Source of the DNA: Solobacterium sp.
GTDB lineage: Bacteria; Bacillota_I; Bacilli_A; Erysipelotrichales; Erysipelotrichaceae
Length of the DNA: 47,402 bases
Direction of reading: 5' to 3'
NCBI GenBank assembly: GCA_017539385.1
Contig: JAFYHC010000002.1
Coordinates: forward strand, 1-47,402
Position numbers and translations under genes: made by a program. Positions 26,772 to 34,990 of this stretch are shown one piece after another. The notes beneath the pieces are model-generated. The model was not told the origin of the DNA. It made no database searches and saw nothing but the letters and a program-made list of their open reading frames with translations. The stretch's first letter is position 1; the number at the start of each line of letters is the position of its first letter.

Positions 26772-26780
26772 ATTCTATCA
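26772..26780 (-). promoter_or_regulatory. Candidate extended -10 before the inserted gene
   Basis: The minus strand reads TGATAGAAT (TGn plus TAGAAT), 20 nt before the ATG. A perfect 7-bp inverted repeat lies just upstream. Confidence 0.4.
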
Positions 26781-26791
26781 TGAACCGTCCC

Positions 26792-26808
26792 ATTCAGATA
26801 TTCTGAAT
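26792..26808. repeat. Perfect inverted repeat over the comGB stop
   Basis: ATTCAGA-TAT-TCTGAAT is a perfect 7-bp palindrome with a 3-nt centre. It covers the comGB stop codon and lies in the -35 region of the candidate promoter of the inserted gene. It has no T run, so it is more like an operator than a terminator. Confidence 0.5.
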
Positions 26809-27807
26809 GACCGATACCGGCATCAGCAGCATCCCATAGATGCATACTGCCATGACGGCGATCAGTCCATAACAAAGAAGACGGACAACAGAGGCAAGGT
26901 ATGCGAGCCGTCTTTTTGTCCGAAGCGCTGCTGTTTCCAGATACCCTTCCAGAAGCACTGCACTGTCTTTTGCATAGATGGATAGACGGAAGATCCGCTT
27001 CAGCCTGCTTTCTGCAGCAGACGAAGCAATTGCATCTTCCATGTTTCTTCCCTCCATCAGCATCCCATCCAGCTGTTTTGCCGTATATGCCACTAATGGC
27101 TGATTGGGTATAGAGCGAAGTATGGAAAGCGTATGACGGGTCGAGATCTTATGTCGCACACATTCCAGATAAAACCGGCAGAATGTCTCCGATACATGAC
27201 AGCTTAACAGGGAATCCGGATGCCGCTTCTCCATCCATGCATAAAACTGACACAGCCTGCTTTCATCCATCAATAGCACCATACCGATCCCCAATGCCGC
27301 AAAGAGCAGAAGAAGCAGCACAAATACACCGTTCATGGCATGCATCAGAAGTTCATAGGACGCCGTCTCTGTTTCAAATTCCTGCATCATCGACAGCAAT
27401 TGCGGCAAGAGAAATACCGAGAACAGACGCACGCCGATCCCGCAGGATACCAGCAGCACACCCGGATAAAACAGTTCTTTTACCAGCATTTCCTGTCTCT
27501 GTTTCTCTGCCTTTGCCATGGACAGCGCGATCTGCAGACTGTCCAGAAACGGAAGAAACCGGCTGAATCCGGTAAAATAGCTGCGGATCCGTTTCGGACA
27601 TACACTGCGGAAGATCTCCGGAAAGGCTTCTCCCTGTTCCATCTTTTCTTTCATTGCCGCAATAATTGCCTCATTGCGCCGCTCGCAGAGAAAATCCAGC
27701 GTATCCTGCAGGGAGAAGCCATTCTGCATCAGGGATACCGCCGCATCACAGTCTTCCTCATTCAAGCAGATCGCCCGCTGCTTCCACAGCCGGTATCCTG
27801 CCTGCAT
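26794..27807 (-). CDS. comGB: Competence pilus membrane platform protein ComGB
   Basis: About 337 residues, a type II secretion/type IV pilus platform protein (GspF family). Two repeats each begin with a short helical domain: GFSLQDTLDFLCERRN in the first and KISTRHTLSILRSIPNQPLV in the second. Membrane helices follow at roughly 125-145, 170-195 and 310-335. It anchors the ComGA ATPase at the membrane. The ATG at 27805-27807 has GAGG 6 nt upstream and gives the usual short N-terminus. Starts at 27864 or 27870 would add about 20 residues inside comGA. Confidence 0.88.
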   Translation of the reverse strand: MQAGYRLWKQRAICLNEEDCDAAVSLMQNGFSLQDTLDFLCERRNEAIIAAMKEKMEQGEAFPEIFRSVCPKRIRSYFTGFSRFLPFLDSLQIALSMAKAEKQRQEMLVKELFYPGVLLVSCGIGVRLFSVFLLPQLLSMMQEFETETASYELLMHAMNGVFVLLLLLFAALGIGMVLLMDESRLCQFYAWMEKRHPDSLLSCHVSETFCRFYLECVRHKISTRHTLSILRSIPNQPLVAYTAKQLDGMLMEGRNMEDAIASSAAESRLKRIFRLSIYAKDSAVLLEGYLETAALRTKRRLAYLASVVRLLCYGLIAVMAVCIYGMLLMPVSVIQNI

Positions 27808-28735
27808 CAACGGCCTCGCGTATTTCCTGTACCAGTCCGCGATACCCGTCCGTATGTCTTCCATGTTCATACCAGTATGCGATCTCCTTTCTGTCCATGA
27901 TCTCATAGACGCATTCTTTTCTGCCCTCCCCGCAGTCATACAGCCGCTGGGATGTGATCCCGCCCAGCACTTCCTGCAATTGCATCGGCGATACGCCCAG
28001 GTCTTCCAGTCTTCGTATTGCACCGGCACAGCTTTGTGCATGCAGGCTGGTCACTACCAGATGCCCGCTCAGTGCACAGCGCACAGCATTGACCGCTGCA
28101 GTCTTTTCACGGATCTCGCCGATCATAACGATATCCGGATCATGGCGCAGCAGCTGCCGGATCCCGTCTTCCCATGACAGGTTCTGCTTCTCATTGATCT
28201 GTAACTGCACATAGCGGGTGCTGACGACTTCCACCGGGTCTTCCAGCGTGAAGATCTTGCGGTCTTTCGTCTCATTCAGCAATGTATACAGCGTCGTTGT
28301 CTTGCCGCTTCCGGTGGGACCGGAAAACACGAAGAGACCGGTGCGGTGGCGCGTCACATCACCTAACCATGCCTGCTGTTCTTTGTCCGGCGTCAGATCA
28401 TGGATCATCAATTGCGGCATCTGGTTCAGCAGACGCAATACACCGCTGGTCATGTGATAGCTTGTCACCACGGCAAAACGCAGCGACAGTGTCCGTCCAT
28501 CCACCGTTTCTTCAAAGCGTCCGGTCTGCGGCGTCAGTACATCGGATACATCCAGATTTGCCCGGTACATCAGATAATGGAAAAAAGCAGGATCATCCGG
28601 GTGACTGCGCAGACGGCGCATCTTCCCGCCGACACGCATTTCTATGCGCACCTGCCCGTCCTGCAGCGTAAAATGCAGATCCCCTGCATGGTATTCCAGT
28701 GCGATCTTCAGACATTCCAGTAAACGTTCCTGCAT
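27758..28735 (-). CDS. comGA: Competence pilus assembly ATPase ComGA
   Basis: This 325-residue GspE-type secretion ATPase drives assembly of the DNA-uptake pseudopilus. Walker A is GPTGSGKTTTLY, the Asp box is TLEDPVE, Walker B is IVMIGEIR and the His box is HLVVTSLHAQ. A short N-terminal domain (about 100 residues) is typical of ComGA compared with full PilB. It is the first gene of comG. GGAGG lies 6 nt before the ATG. I see no sigma-A -35/-10 pair in the 60 nt upstream, which fits control by a competence regulator. Confidence 0.95.
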   Translation of the reverse strand: MQERLLECLKIALEYHAGDLHFTLQDGQVRIEMRVGGKMRRLRSHPDDPAFFHYLMYRANLDVSDVLTPQTGRFEETVDGRTLSLRFAVVTSYHMTSGVLRLLNQMPQLMIHDLTPDKEQQAWLGDVTRHRTGLFVFSGPTGSGKTTTLYTLLNETKDRKIFTLEDPVEVVSTRYVQLQINEKQNLSWEDGIRQLLRHDPDIVMIGEIREKTAAVNAVRCALSGHLVVTSLHAQSCAGAIRRLEDLGVSPMQLQEVLGGITSQRLYDCGEGRKECVYEIMDRKEIAYWYEHGRHTDGYRGLVQEIREAVDAGRIPAVEAAGDLLE

Positions 28736-28788
28736 AGAGTTCCTCCCCTGTCATATACCCCGTCTCTGCTGCACTTCCCCGCAAAAAG

Positions 28789-28815
28789 AAAAAAACCGGA
28801 ATCAGTCTTCCGGTT
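28789..28815 (-). terminator. Intrinsic terminator after the hydrolase gene
   Basis: AACCGGAA, a 6-nt loop, TTCCGGTT and a run of T. The loop contains the stop codon of the hydrolase. Confidence 0.85.
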
Positions 28816-29437
28816 CCGTATCGATCTGCTTCAGATAATACAGCACATAACGGTTATGACGGAATTCATCCGCCAGTGTACTGGCCGGTCCATGACCCGG
28901 ACAGATGGTCAGATTCCCGGGCAGCTGCTTCAGCTTCAGCAGTGATTCCGACATCTGTGCATCATTGCCGCTGTAGAGGTCCGTTCTGCCAATACTTCCC
29001 GCAAACAGCGTATCACCGGTGATCAGCACATCCCGATAGCGCACGCATACACTGCCGGCTGTATGACCGGGTGTATGGTAGATCTGCACTTTGAACGTTC
29101 CCAGTGTCATCTTCCCTTCCAAGAGATCCTTCAAAGGCGTATACACCGGACGGCTGAACGGCTTTGCACCGGACGAAGCCGCCTGCACGAGCGGCAGATC
29201 CAGCGGATGCATGTAGACAGGACATCCCAGTTCATCGGCCAGATCATCCACGCAATACGTATGATCTTCATGTCCATGCGTCAGTACGATCGCATCTGCC
29301 TTCTCATCTTTCGATATATACTTCAGAATTTCCCTGGCACGATGACAGCCCGGATCCACGATCAGCACATGCCCGTTCTCATGGATCAGATAGATGTTTT
29401 CTTCATAGAGGCCCAGAGGCAATACATCGATCTTCAT
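28802..29437 (-). CDS. Metallo-beta-lactamase fold hydrolase (glyoxalase II-like)
   Basis: This 211-residue protein has the full set of binuclear metal ligands: His54, His56, Asp58 and His59 (THGHEDH), His125 (TPGHTAGS), Asp142 (TGDTLF) and His182 (GHGP). The C-terminal arrangement is that of short glyoxalase II-like hydrolases (YqgX type), which act on thioesters such as hydroxyacyl-glutathione or bacillithiol adducts. The substrate here is inferred. No ribosome site is visible before the ATG, which follows the T run of the rpmG terminator by only about a dozen bases. Confidence 0.9.
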   Translation of the reverse strand: MKIDVLPLGLYEENIYLIHENGHVLIVDPGCHRAREILKYISKDEKADAIVLTHGHEDHTYCVDDLADELGCPVYMHPLDLPLVQAASSGAKPFSRPVYTPLKDLLEGKMTLGTFKVQIYHTPGHTAGSVCVRYRDVLITGDTLFAGSIGRTDLYSGNDAQMSESLLKLKQLPGNLTICPGHGPASTLADEFRHNRYVLYYLKQIDTEPED

Positions 29438-29445
29438 GAATGTAC

Positions 29446-29472
29446 AAAAAAATAACCAGGCTGGTGGTTATT
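29446..29472 (-). terminator. Intrinsic terminator of rpmG
   Basis: AATAACCA, a 6-nt loop, TGGTTATT and TTTTT on the minus strand. The stem contains the rpmG stop codon. Confidence 0.88.
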
Positions 29473-29620
29473 TCTTCTCCTTATGCAGCGTAACTTTATT
29501 GCAGCGCGGACAGTACTTCTTGATTTCCATCTTTTCTGTATGTTTACGCTTATTTCTTGTACCGATGTAGTTTTCTTCGCCACATTCACTGCACTTGAAT
29601 GTAATGTTATCTCTTGGCAT
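29468..29620 (-). CDS. rpmG: Ribosomal protein bL33 (zinc-binding form)
   Basis: A 50-residue bL33 that reads [20 protein letters not shown] at the N-terminus and ends [16 protein letters not shown]. The two CxxC pairs show the zinc-binding C+ form, with the family's usual length and the [16 protein letters not shown] core. GGAGGTG lies 7 nt before the ATG. A strong promoter lies upstream and a terminator starts in its stop codon, so it is monocistronic. Confidence 0.95.
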   Translation of the reverse strand: MPRDNITFKCSECGEENYIGTRNKRKHTEKMEIKKYCPRCNKVTLHKEKK

Positions 29621-29653
29621 AATCCTGCACCTCCAAACTTATTCAGCCATGAC

Positions 29654-29682
29654 AGTATAGCATAAAGTTTTTTCTTTTCCAA
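29654..29682 (-). promoter_or_regulatory. Sigma-A promoter of rpmG
   Basis: On the minus strand TTGGAA (29677-29682), a 17-nt spacer and TATACT (29654-29659) with an extended TGn element. Confidence 0.8.
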
Positions 29683-29732
29683 GCACTATATTTATCTGCA
29701 GAATCAAGGGATAATGGGGCCGGAGGTGACCT

Positions 29733-30803
29733 ATGAAACGATGGGAAACAAGACAGATCTATGTCGGCAATATCCCTCTTGGCGGACAAAACCGCTGCAT
29801 CCTGCAGTCGATGACCAATGTGCCTGCCAAAGATGTGGACGCTTCTGTCCGGCAGATCCTGGAACTGGAAGAGCGCGGCTGTGAAATCATCCGCACTGCT
29901 GTCCTGGATGAAGAGGATGCCCGTGCGATCAAAGAGATCAAAGAGCGCATCCACATTCCGATCGTTGCCGATATTCATTTCAATTACCGCCTGGCTCTGC
30001 TTTCGGTAGAAGCCGGTGCAGATGCGATCCGGATCAATCCCGGCAATATCGGCGACCGTTCGCATACGGAAGCTGTCGTCAATGCCTGCAAGGAAAAACA
30101 CATCCCGATCCGCATCGGCATTAACGGCGGTTCCCTGGAAAAACCGCTTCTGGAGAAGTATGGCGGCATCTGTGCCGAAGCAATGATCGAAAGTGCTCAC
30201 CGGCATGTGGATATTCTGGAGGAACTTGGCTTCTATGACATCTGCCTGTCCTTCAAGTCTTCCGATGTCCGTCTGACCGTGGAAGCCTATAAGGCAGCTG
30301 CAGAAGAATTCCCCTATCCCCTGCATCTGGGTGTAACGGAAGCCGGCGGCTTCACCGGCAGTGCCGTCAAGTCATCCGCTGCTCTTGGCATCCTGCTCTA
30401 TGAAGGCATCGGCGATACGATCCGTGTCTCCGTATCCGGTCCGCCGAAAGATGAACTGATCATCGGACGGCAATTGCTGAAGTGCTTCGGTCTGATCCGA
30501 AATGTACCGGACCTGATCGCATGTCCGACATGCGGACGCATTCAGTATGACATGCTGCCGCTGGTACGCCAGGTCGAAGACTATCTCTCCATGCTGCACG
30601 AAGACGTCACCGTAGCAGTCATGGGATGCCCGGTAAACGGCATACAGGAAGCAGGCCGTGCCGATGTCGGCATCGCCGGCGGACATGATGCAGGCATTCT
30701 CTTCCGGCATGGAAAGCTGGTGCGCACTGTGCCGCAGGATGAACTCTTTGATGCCCTGAAGGCAGAGATCGAAGACTTCCTGCAGAAGAAAAACGCAGAC
30801 TGA
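29733..30803 (+). CDS. ispG: 4-hydroxy-3-methylbut-2-enyl diphosphate synthase IspG
   Basis: This 356-residue enzyme performs the penultimate MEP-pathway step, reducing MEcPP to HMBPP with a 4Fe-4S cluster. Cluster ligands are Cys264 and Cys267 (CPTCGR), Cys299 (GCPVNG) and Glu306. The TIM-barrel part has VADIHFNYRLAL and INPGNIGDR. The last MEP enzyme, IspH, is also in this window (37330), so the isoprenoid pathway supplies undecaprenyl carrier for the wall genes here. GGAGG precedes the ATG. A GATAAT at 29710 may be a -10, with no clear -35. Confidence 0.97.
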   Translation: MKRWETRQIYVGNIPLGGQNRCILQSMTNVPAKDVDASVRQILELEERGCEIIRTAVLDEEDARAIKEIKERIHIPIVADIHFNYRLALLSVEAGADAIRINPGNIGDRSHTEAVVNACKEKHIPIRIGINGGSLEKPLLEKYGGICAEAMIESAHRHVDILEELGFYDICLSFKSSDVRLTVEAYKAAAEEFPYPLHLGVTEAGGFTGSAVKSSAALGILLYEGIGDTIRVSVSGPPKDELIIGRQLLKCFGLIRNVPDLIACPTCGRIQYDMLPLVRQVEDYLSMLHEDVTVAVMGCPVNGIQEAGRADVGIAGGHDAGILFRHGKLVRTVPQDELFDALKAEIEDFLQKKNAD

Positions 30804-30814
30804 TGATTCAAAAA

Positions 30815-30876
30815 AAAAAGAGGATACACCTATGAACTGTTTCAAAGACCGCTCATAACAGGTGAATCCTCTTTTT
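30815..30876 (+). terminator. Long-stem hairpin after ispG with an 8-codon frame in its loop
   Basis: The outer stem is AAAAAGAGGAT / ATCCTCTTTTT (11 bp), followed by one A-A mismatch and an inner stem CACCT / AGGTG (5 bp). The loop is 28 nt. The right arm ends in T5. The loop, entered from the stem, contains ATG to TAA encoding MNCFKDRS. It probably terminates ispG; a small RNA is also possible. Confidence 0.7.
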
Positions 30877-30887
30877 CTATGTCCAAA

Positions 30888-30920
30888 GAAAAAACTGCAA
30901 CAGGATACCCTGTTACAGTT
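30888..30920 (-). terminator. Intrinsic terminator of the large surface protein gene
   Basis: On the minus strand AACTG, mismatch, AACAGG, 4-nt loop, CCTGTT, mismatch, CAGTT, then TTTTTT. The stem includes the stop codon. Confidence 0.88.
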
Positions 30921-33900
30921 CACTTCTCTTCCGTTTTCCTGCCAGCAGCAAGTATACTGCAAGGCCGGAAATCGTCAGAATACCCGCATACATCAGACTG
31001 CCGGATTCATCACCGGTATCTGCACTGCGTCTGTCGTTATTGTCCAGATTCTCAGAAGGCACTGGCGTCTCTGGAGCCGGGGTTGGTGCAGGTGTAGGTT
31101 CAGGCGTCGGAGCAGGCGGTGTTTCTTCATCACCGAAAATCGGCATTAACTCATAGAACCACTGCGGAATGGTTTTCAGCGGTCTGTATTGTTCTGCCGG
31201 TCTTTCATCATCCAGAACTTCATCATTTTCAAGAATTCTTACAGCCAGATTCGGACATGCACTGTGTAATAGTCTGCCAAGTTTACCAAATTCAACCGTT
31301 ACAGTATTTCCAAGTTTTACACCGGAGAAACTTTCTTCTTTATAGACTTCCAGTGTCTCGCTGTTATAGAATACGACCTTTCCGCTTCTCGGTTTTGCGC
31401 CATATCCTTTTATTTCAACCAGATAGGAATCATTCAGTCTTTCCGCATATCTGTAATTGTAAAACGTGCTGCTTATGACTGCCATTCCATCGGATAAATC
31501 AACCGGGATTTCCGTCTGTATCTTTTCTGCCGGATATTTATCAGAGCCGCCTGCCAGAGCAATAGTATAGTCACTATCCTCAGTAAACGTATCCGGAAGC
31601 GTGACTGTAATAACCTCTGTATCACCCGGCAGCAGTTTTTCGATCTTCTGCCTTCCAAGAGAAATAAATTCCGATGTACCGACTTTGCGTGCATATACAT
31701 CGACATAATCAATCGGAATCAGACCGTTATTTCTGAACTCGGTACTGATCTCAGCCTGTACCTGTCCATCCAGATCACGGGAATTAACAAGATCTGCGCT
31801 CGTCAGGGAAACATGCATGTTTTCACTGCCGGCCTGAATGTACAGATTGCTGACGCCGTCAACGAAATCCCCGTTTGCGGAAGCAGAATACTCCTGGGTC
31901 GAGAAGACAATTACCGGATCATCGTTGCCGATAAATACACCGTCGAAGTAATTGACATTGGTGTTCTCCGCAACATCGGTAATTTCCGTTCTTCCATAGT
32001 CCGAGGAACTGCTGCTGACACGGGCATATCCTTCCAGATTCTGCGATGTACCTTGTGATTTCAGATAACCGATCACACTTGACCCATAAAGGTCACCGAT
32101 CAGTGAATAGGTCGCTTCTGTCATTTCTTCTTCATCCGACACAGGGAAGACTTTGTGGGCATAGTCATTTCTGTAGCCGTTGGCAAAGTATAAAGCCGCA
32201 TCTTTCATGAATGTCAGAAAAATCTCATCCTGGCTGTTTGTAAATGCACCGTTCCAGGCATTTTCAAATGTTCTGCTGCAGCCTTTATCAGAAACAACGT
32301 GCACAGTTTTTGCACCGTCTTTTTCAAGAGAATACGCTGCAGCCGGCTTCATTGCTTCGGGTTCACCAAAGTAATACTGGCCTGCATCAAATCTTGCGAT
32401 CCGTCCGACTGTCTCATCGATGACTTCCCCTGTCCACGTATTATCTTCTGCCGAATAACGATACATCAGGATCTGATGCGCACTGTCTTCCGATAATCCT
32501 GCCGGATCATCTTCCGGATTTGTATATGCAAATACATACGGAACCGGATCATCATAGTTCACAAATCCAACCGCAGCACCGCCCAGGATATATGCATTGC
32601 TTTCGGAAACGATGGAGAAGTCTGTCCATTTGTTCTCTGCAGCATCATATTTTGCAAAGCACAGCTGCAGATCAGAAACCGCCTCCCGTAACGAAAGATT
32701 CGCTGACTGTGCCTGTGTTCCTCTCAGCCATGTCGCAAAGATACTGTTATATCCTGCACCGCGGACCAGACGGGGATTAAAATCTCCGCCGGCATCTTCT
32801 GTTCCGTCTGCGTTCATATCTGTCATGACCGGCTGCGGCTCAGAAATCGTCTGTGCATTATGATCGTAGATCGAATACATCAATTCCCCTTTGTTTCCGC
32901 TTTCCCTGCTGTCATTGTGTCCGACAAGCAGGATCAGAGCAGAATTATTATCATAGAGTTTCTTGATCTGTATTCCGTTTTCCGGGTTAATGTTTTCTGC
33001 TAAAATCTTAGAGAATTTTCTGTCGCCAAGCATCTGCTCTTCCCCGGCATAGAGCAGAGTATTGTTTTCTGATGTGTCCTTCAGCGCATCGATATGCCAT
33101 ATCGTTTCACCATGCGCCTCATTGATTTCAAATACCTGACTGCCGTAATCATTCGCAATCATGCTTTCGATCTGATTATTGATGCGCTGCTCCAAATCCG
33201 GCGTATCCGGTGCAGACCAGATCTCTTTTCCGTTTTCATCCCGCTTATAGAAATCCGTACGTCCGGAAGCGATCTTGAATGTAAGAACCGTTCTGCCAAG
33301 GAACTTTGCCTTAAATCCCAGTTCCCCGTCTATATACACTTCTTTTGTATAGAACTCCGGCAGTACATGGAAATCAGAGCCAAATGTAGCCAGTCCGTAT
33401 ATGCCGACCGAAAACAGACAACCAAGACCAATACCGCCGTACAGTTCTAATCCGGCAAGGAATAAGGCTTCCAGTTCTGCCTGAAACGGGTCTTCCGCAG
33501 CCGGTTCAATGGTGTAGGTGAATGTCCCCTGCATACCAATGGTAAGGGTTATGCTGTAGGTAAAGATGGCATACTGCCCTGCCTGTTCACCGCCGGTTCC
33601 GACATAGAACTGCAGCTGTCCGCTCATCTTGTTCGGATTATCATCATACGAAACCGCATATCCTCCGACTGTCCAGCATAAGCCGAAACTGCCCCGCTCA
33701 TTTTCACCATACTCATCTTTCCATTTCTTTGTCAGCTGACCATGGGAAAGGGTTTTGAACTGACCTTTGGCTGCACCTTCCCAGAAAGCCTGTTCTGTGG
33801 AATTCCAGCCAATGCCTACGACACTGCGGCCGTCCGTATAATGCTTAAAGGTAATGGGCAGTTTTATGAGGTTTATGTTCAGTCCCATGCCTTTCGAAAA

Positions 33901-34419
33901 ACTGCTCATGTCGATGGTGACCTGTTCTTTGGGACCTATTTTTATATCTGCACTTTCAAACAGTTCTTTCGCTTCATTCTTTTTTACGAAGATGCCGAGC
34001 ATCGTATCTGCATACGAGATATTTACATCGGATACCGTAACCCTGATTCCTGAATCCCCCGGCAGATCAATCGAATTGATTCCGGATACTTCACTGACTC
34101 CATATCCCCTTACTTCTTTCAGCAATTTCTCCACACCGTATTCATTTTCCGAAATAACCCGAATAATCAGGAAATTATCCTTGATCGAGTCATCGAAATT
34201 GAATTTCAGATGCATCTCTGCATCGGTGCCGTTATCAACCGTAAAGATATCGTTCCAGACATCTTTCTGCACTCCTCCGTATGTCAGGATGACCGATTCT
34301 ATATACTTTGATTCCTTTACCGATGCATGTACCGTCATGATATTGGAAATGAGCATTGCGAAAGCAACAAATGCTTTCAGTGAAAAATGATATATATTAT
34401 TCTTCTTTAACATGCGCAT
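30913..34419 (-). CDS. Large sortase-type surface protein, unknown function
   Basis: A 1168-residue exported protein. The signal peptide spans about residues 1-32 (hydrophobic LKAFVAFAMLISNIMTVHA). Residues about 400-900 contain many short beta-rich units with Tyr/Trp, suggestive of a beta-propeller; DMNADGTED near 534-542 resembles a calcium loop. Residues about 905-1000 look like a CARDB/Ig-type domain. A Pro/Thr/Ala/Glu linker (about 1095-1118) spans the wall. The end is SADTG (1132-1136), a hydrophobic helix and KRKRSEL, a sorting signal with SADTG in place of LPxTG. Base use is more AT-rich than its neighbours. No ribosome site is visible before either ATG (34419 or 34413). Confidence 0.8.
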   Translation of the reverse strand: MRMLKKNNIYHFSLKAFVAFAMLISNIMTVHASVKESKYIESVILTYGGVQKDVWNDIFTVDNGTDAEMHLKFNFDDSIKDNFLIIRVISENEYGVEKLLKEVRGYGVSEVSGINSIDLPGDSGIRVTVSDVNISYADTMLGIFVKKNEAKELFESADIKIGPKEQVTIDMSSFSKGMGLNINLIKLPITFKHYTDGRSVVGIGWNSTEQAFWEGAAKGQFKTLSHGQLTKKWKDEYGENERGSFGLCWTVGGYAVSYDDNPNKMSGQLQFYVGTGGEQAGQYAIFTYSITLTIGMQGTFTYTIEPAAEDPFQAELEALFLAGLELYGGIGLGCLFSVGIYGLATFGSDFHVLPEFYTKEVYIDGELGFKAKFLGRTVLTFKIASGRTDFYKRDENGKEIWSAPDTPDLEQRINNQIESMIANDYGSQVFEINEAHGETIWHIDALKDTSENNTLLYAGEEQMLGDRKFSKILAENINPENGIQIKKLYDNNSALILLVGHNDSRESGNKGELMYSIYDHNAQTISEPQPVMTDMNADGTEDAGGDFNPRLVRGAGYNSIFATWLRGTQAQSANLSLREAVSDLQLCFAKYDAAENKWTDFSIVSESNAYILGGAAVGFVNYDDPVPYVFAYTNPEDDPAGLSEDSAHQILMYRYSAEDNTWTGEVIDETVGRIARFDAGQYYFGEPEAMKPAAAYSLEKDGAKTVHVVSDKGCSRTFENAWNGAFTNSQDEIFLTFMKDAALYFANGYRNDYAHKVFPVSDEEEMTEATYSLIGDLYGSSVIGYLKSQGTSQNLEGYARVSSSSSDYGRTEITDVAENTNVNYFDGVFIGNDDPVIVFSTQEYSASANGDFVDGVSNLYIQAGSENMHVSLTSADLVNSRDLDGQVQAEISTEFRNNGLIPIDYVDVYARKVGTSEFISLGRQKIEKLLPGDTEVITVTLPDTFTEDSDYTIALAGGSDKYPAEKIQTEIPVDLSDGMAVISSTFYNYRYAERLNDSYLVEIKGYGAKPRSGKVVFYNSETLEVYKEESFSGVKLGNTVTVEFGKLGRLLHSACPNLAVRILENDEVLDDERPAEQYRPLKTIPQWFYELMPIFGDEETPPAPTPEPTPAPTPAPETPVPSENLDNNDRRSADTGDESGSLMYAGILTISGLAVYLLLAGKRKRSEL

Positions 34420-34467
34420 ATTTTAAGATATATACCGGAAAATATAAATATATAAACGGCATTTCGC

Positions 34468-34500
34468 AAAAAAATAAAGAAACTGTCTGCGCAGTTTCTT
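34468..34500 (-). terminator. Intrinsic terminator of the cshB-nfo-GNAT operon
   Basis: AAGAAACTG, a 6-nt loop, CAGTTTCTT, then TATTTTTTT on the minus strand. Confidence 0.88.
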
Positions 34501-34510
34501 CATATGCGGT

Positions 34511-34990
34511 TTATAGTAGTTTTCTGACCATTACAAAGGCATCGGTACGGTATTGTTCTTCGAATCCTGCTTTGAGAAACAAAGCCAGTGACGGATTATC
34601 CAGAGCAATATCATCATAGAGAGCTGTGATCCCCTGCTTCTTTGCCTGTTTGCAGAGAAGATCCAGTGTCTGCGTTCCATAGCCTTTATTGCGCTCATCA
34701 GCTTTGATCAGTACGTGGATCAGCCATATGCCGCGCTCTGCCTCATAGCGGTACGCCGCTTCCCCGACGCATACATTCCTGTCCTTATCCAGCACATACC
34801 GGTAGAAGTGCTGCTGAGATGGATCACGCAGCCATTTTTCATACCATTTCTGCCACTGGTCTTTTTCAAATGGGATCGTGCCGCCGTATGCGTGGTTATA
34901 GGACATTGTCGCTTCGTCCATGAGAAGTACTCTTCGAAAAGAGAGGTCTTCCGGAGAAGGTTCGATCAAACGGATGTGCTTTGCGGTCAT
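34511..34990 (-). CDS. GNAT-family N-acetyltransferase
   Basis: A 159-residue GNAT fold protein. The acetyl-CoA pyrophosphate loop is RNKGYGTQTLDLLC (about residues 100-113), followed by the conserved ALDNPSLALFLKAGF, typical of this superfamily. The acceptor substrate cannot be told. It overlaps nfo by 4 nt and ends the cshB-nfo operon. Confidence 0.88.
   Translation of the reverse strand: MTAKHIRLIEPSPEDLSFRRVLLMDEATMSYNHAYGGTIPFEKDQWQKWYEKWLRDPSQQHFYRYVLDKDRNVCVGEAAYRYEAERGIWLIHVLIKADERNKGYGTQTLDLLCKQAKKQGITALYDDIALDNPSLALFLKAGFEEQYRTDAFVMVRKLL

Noticed and set aside
29434..29682. 82-codon minus-strand frame over rpmG
   Set aside because: It is in another frame from the clear bL33 sequence.
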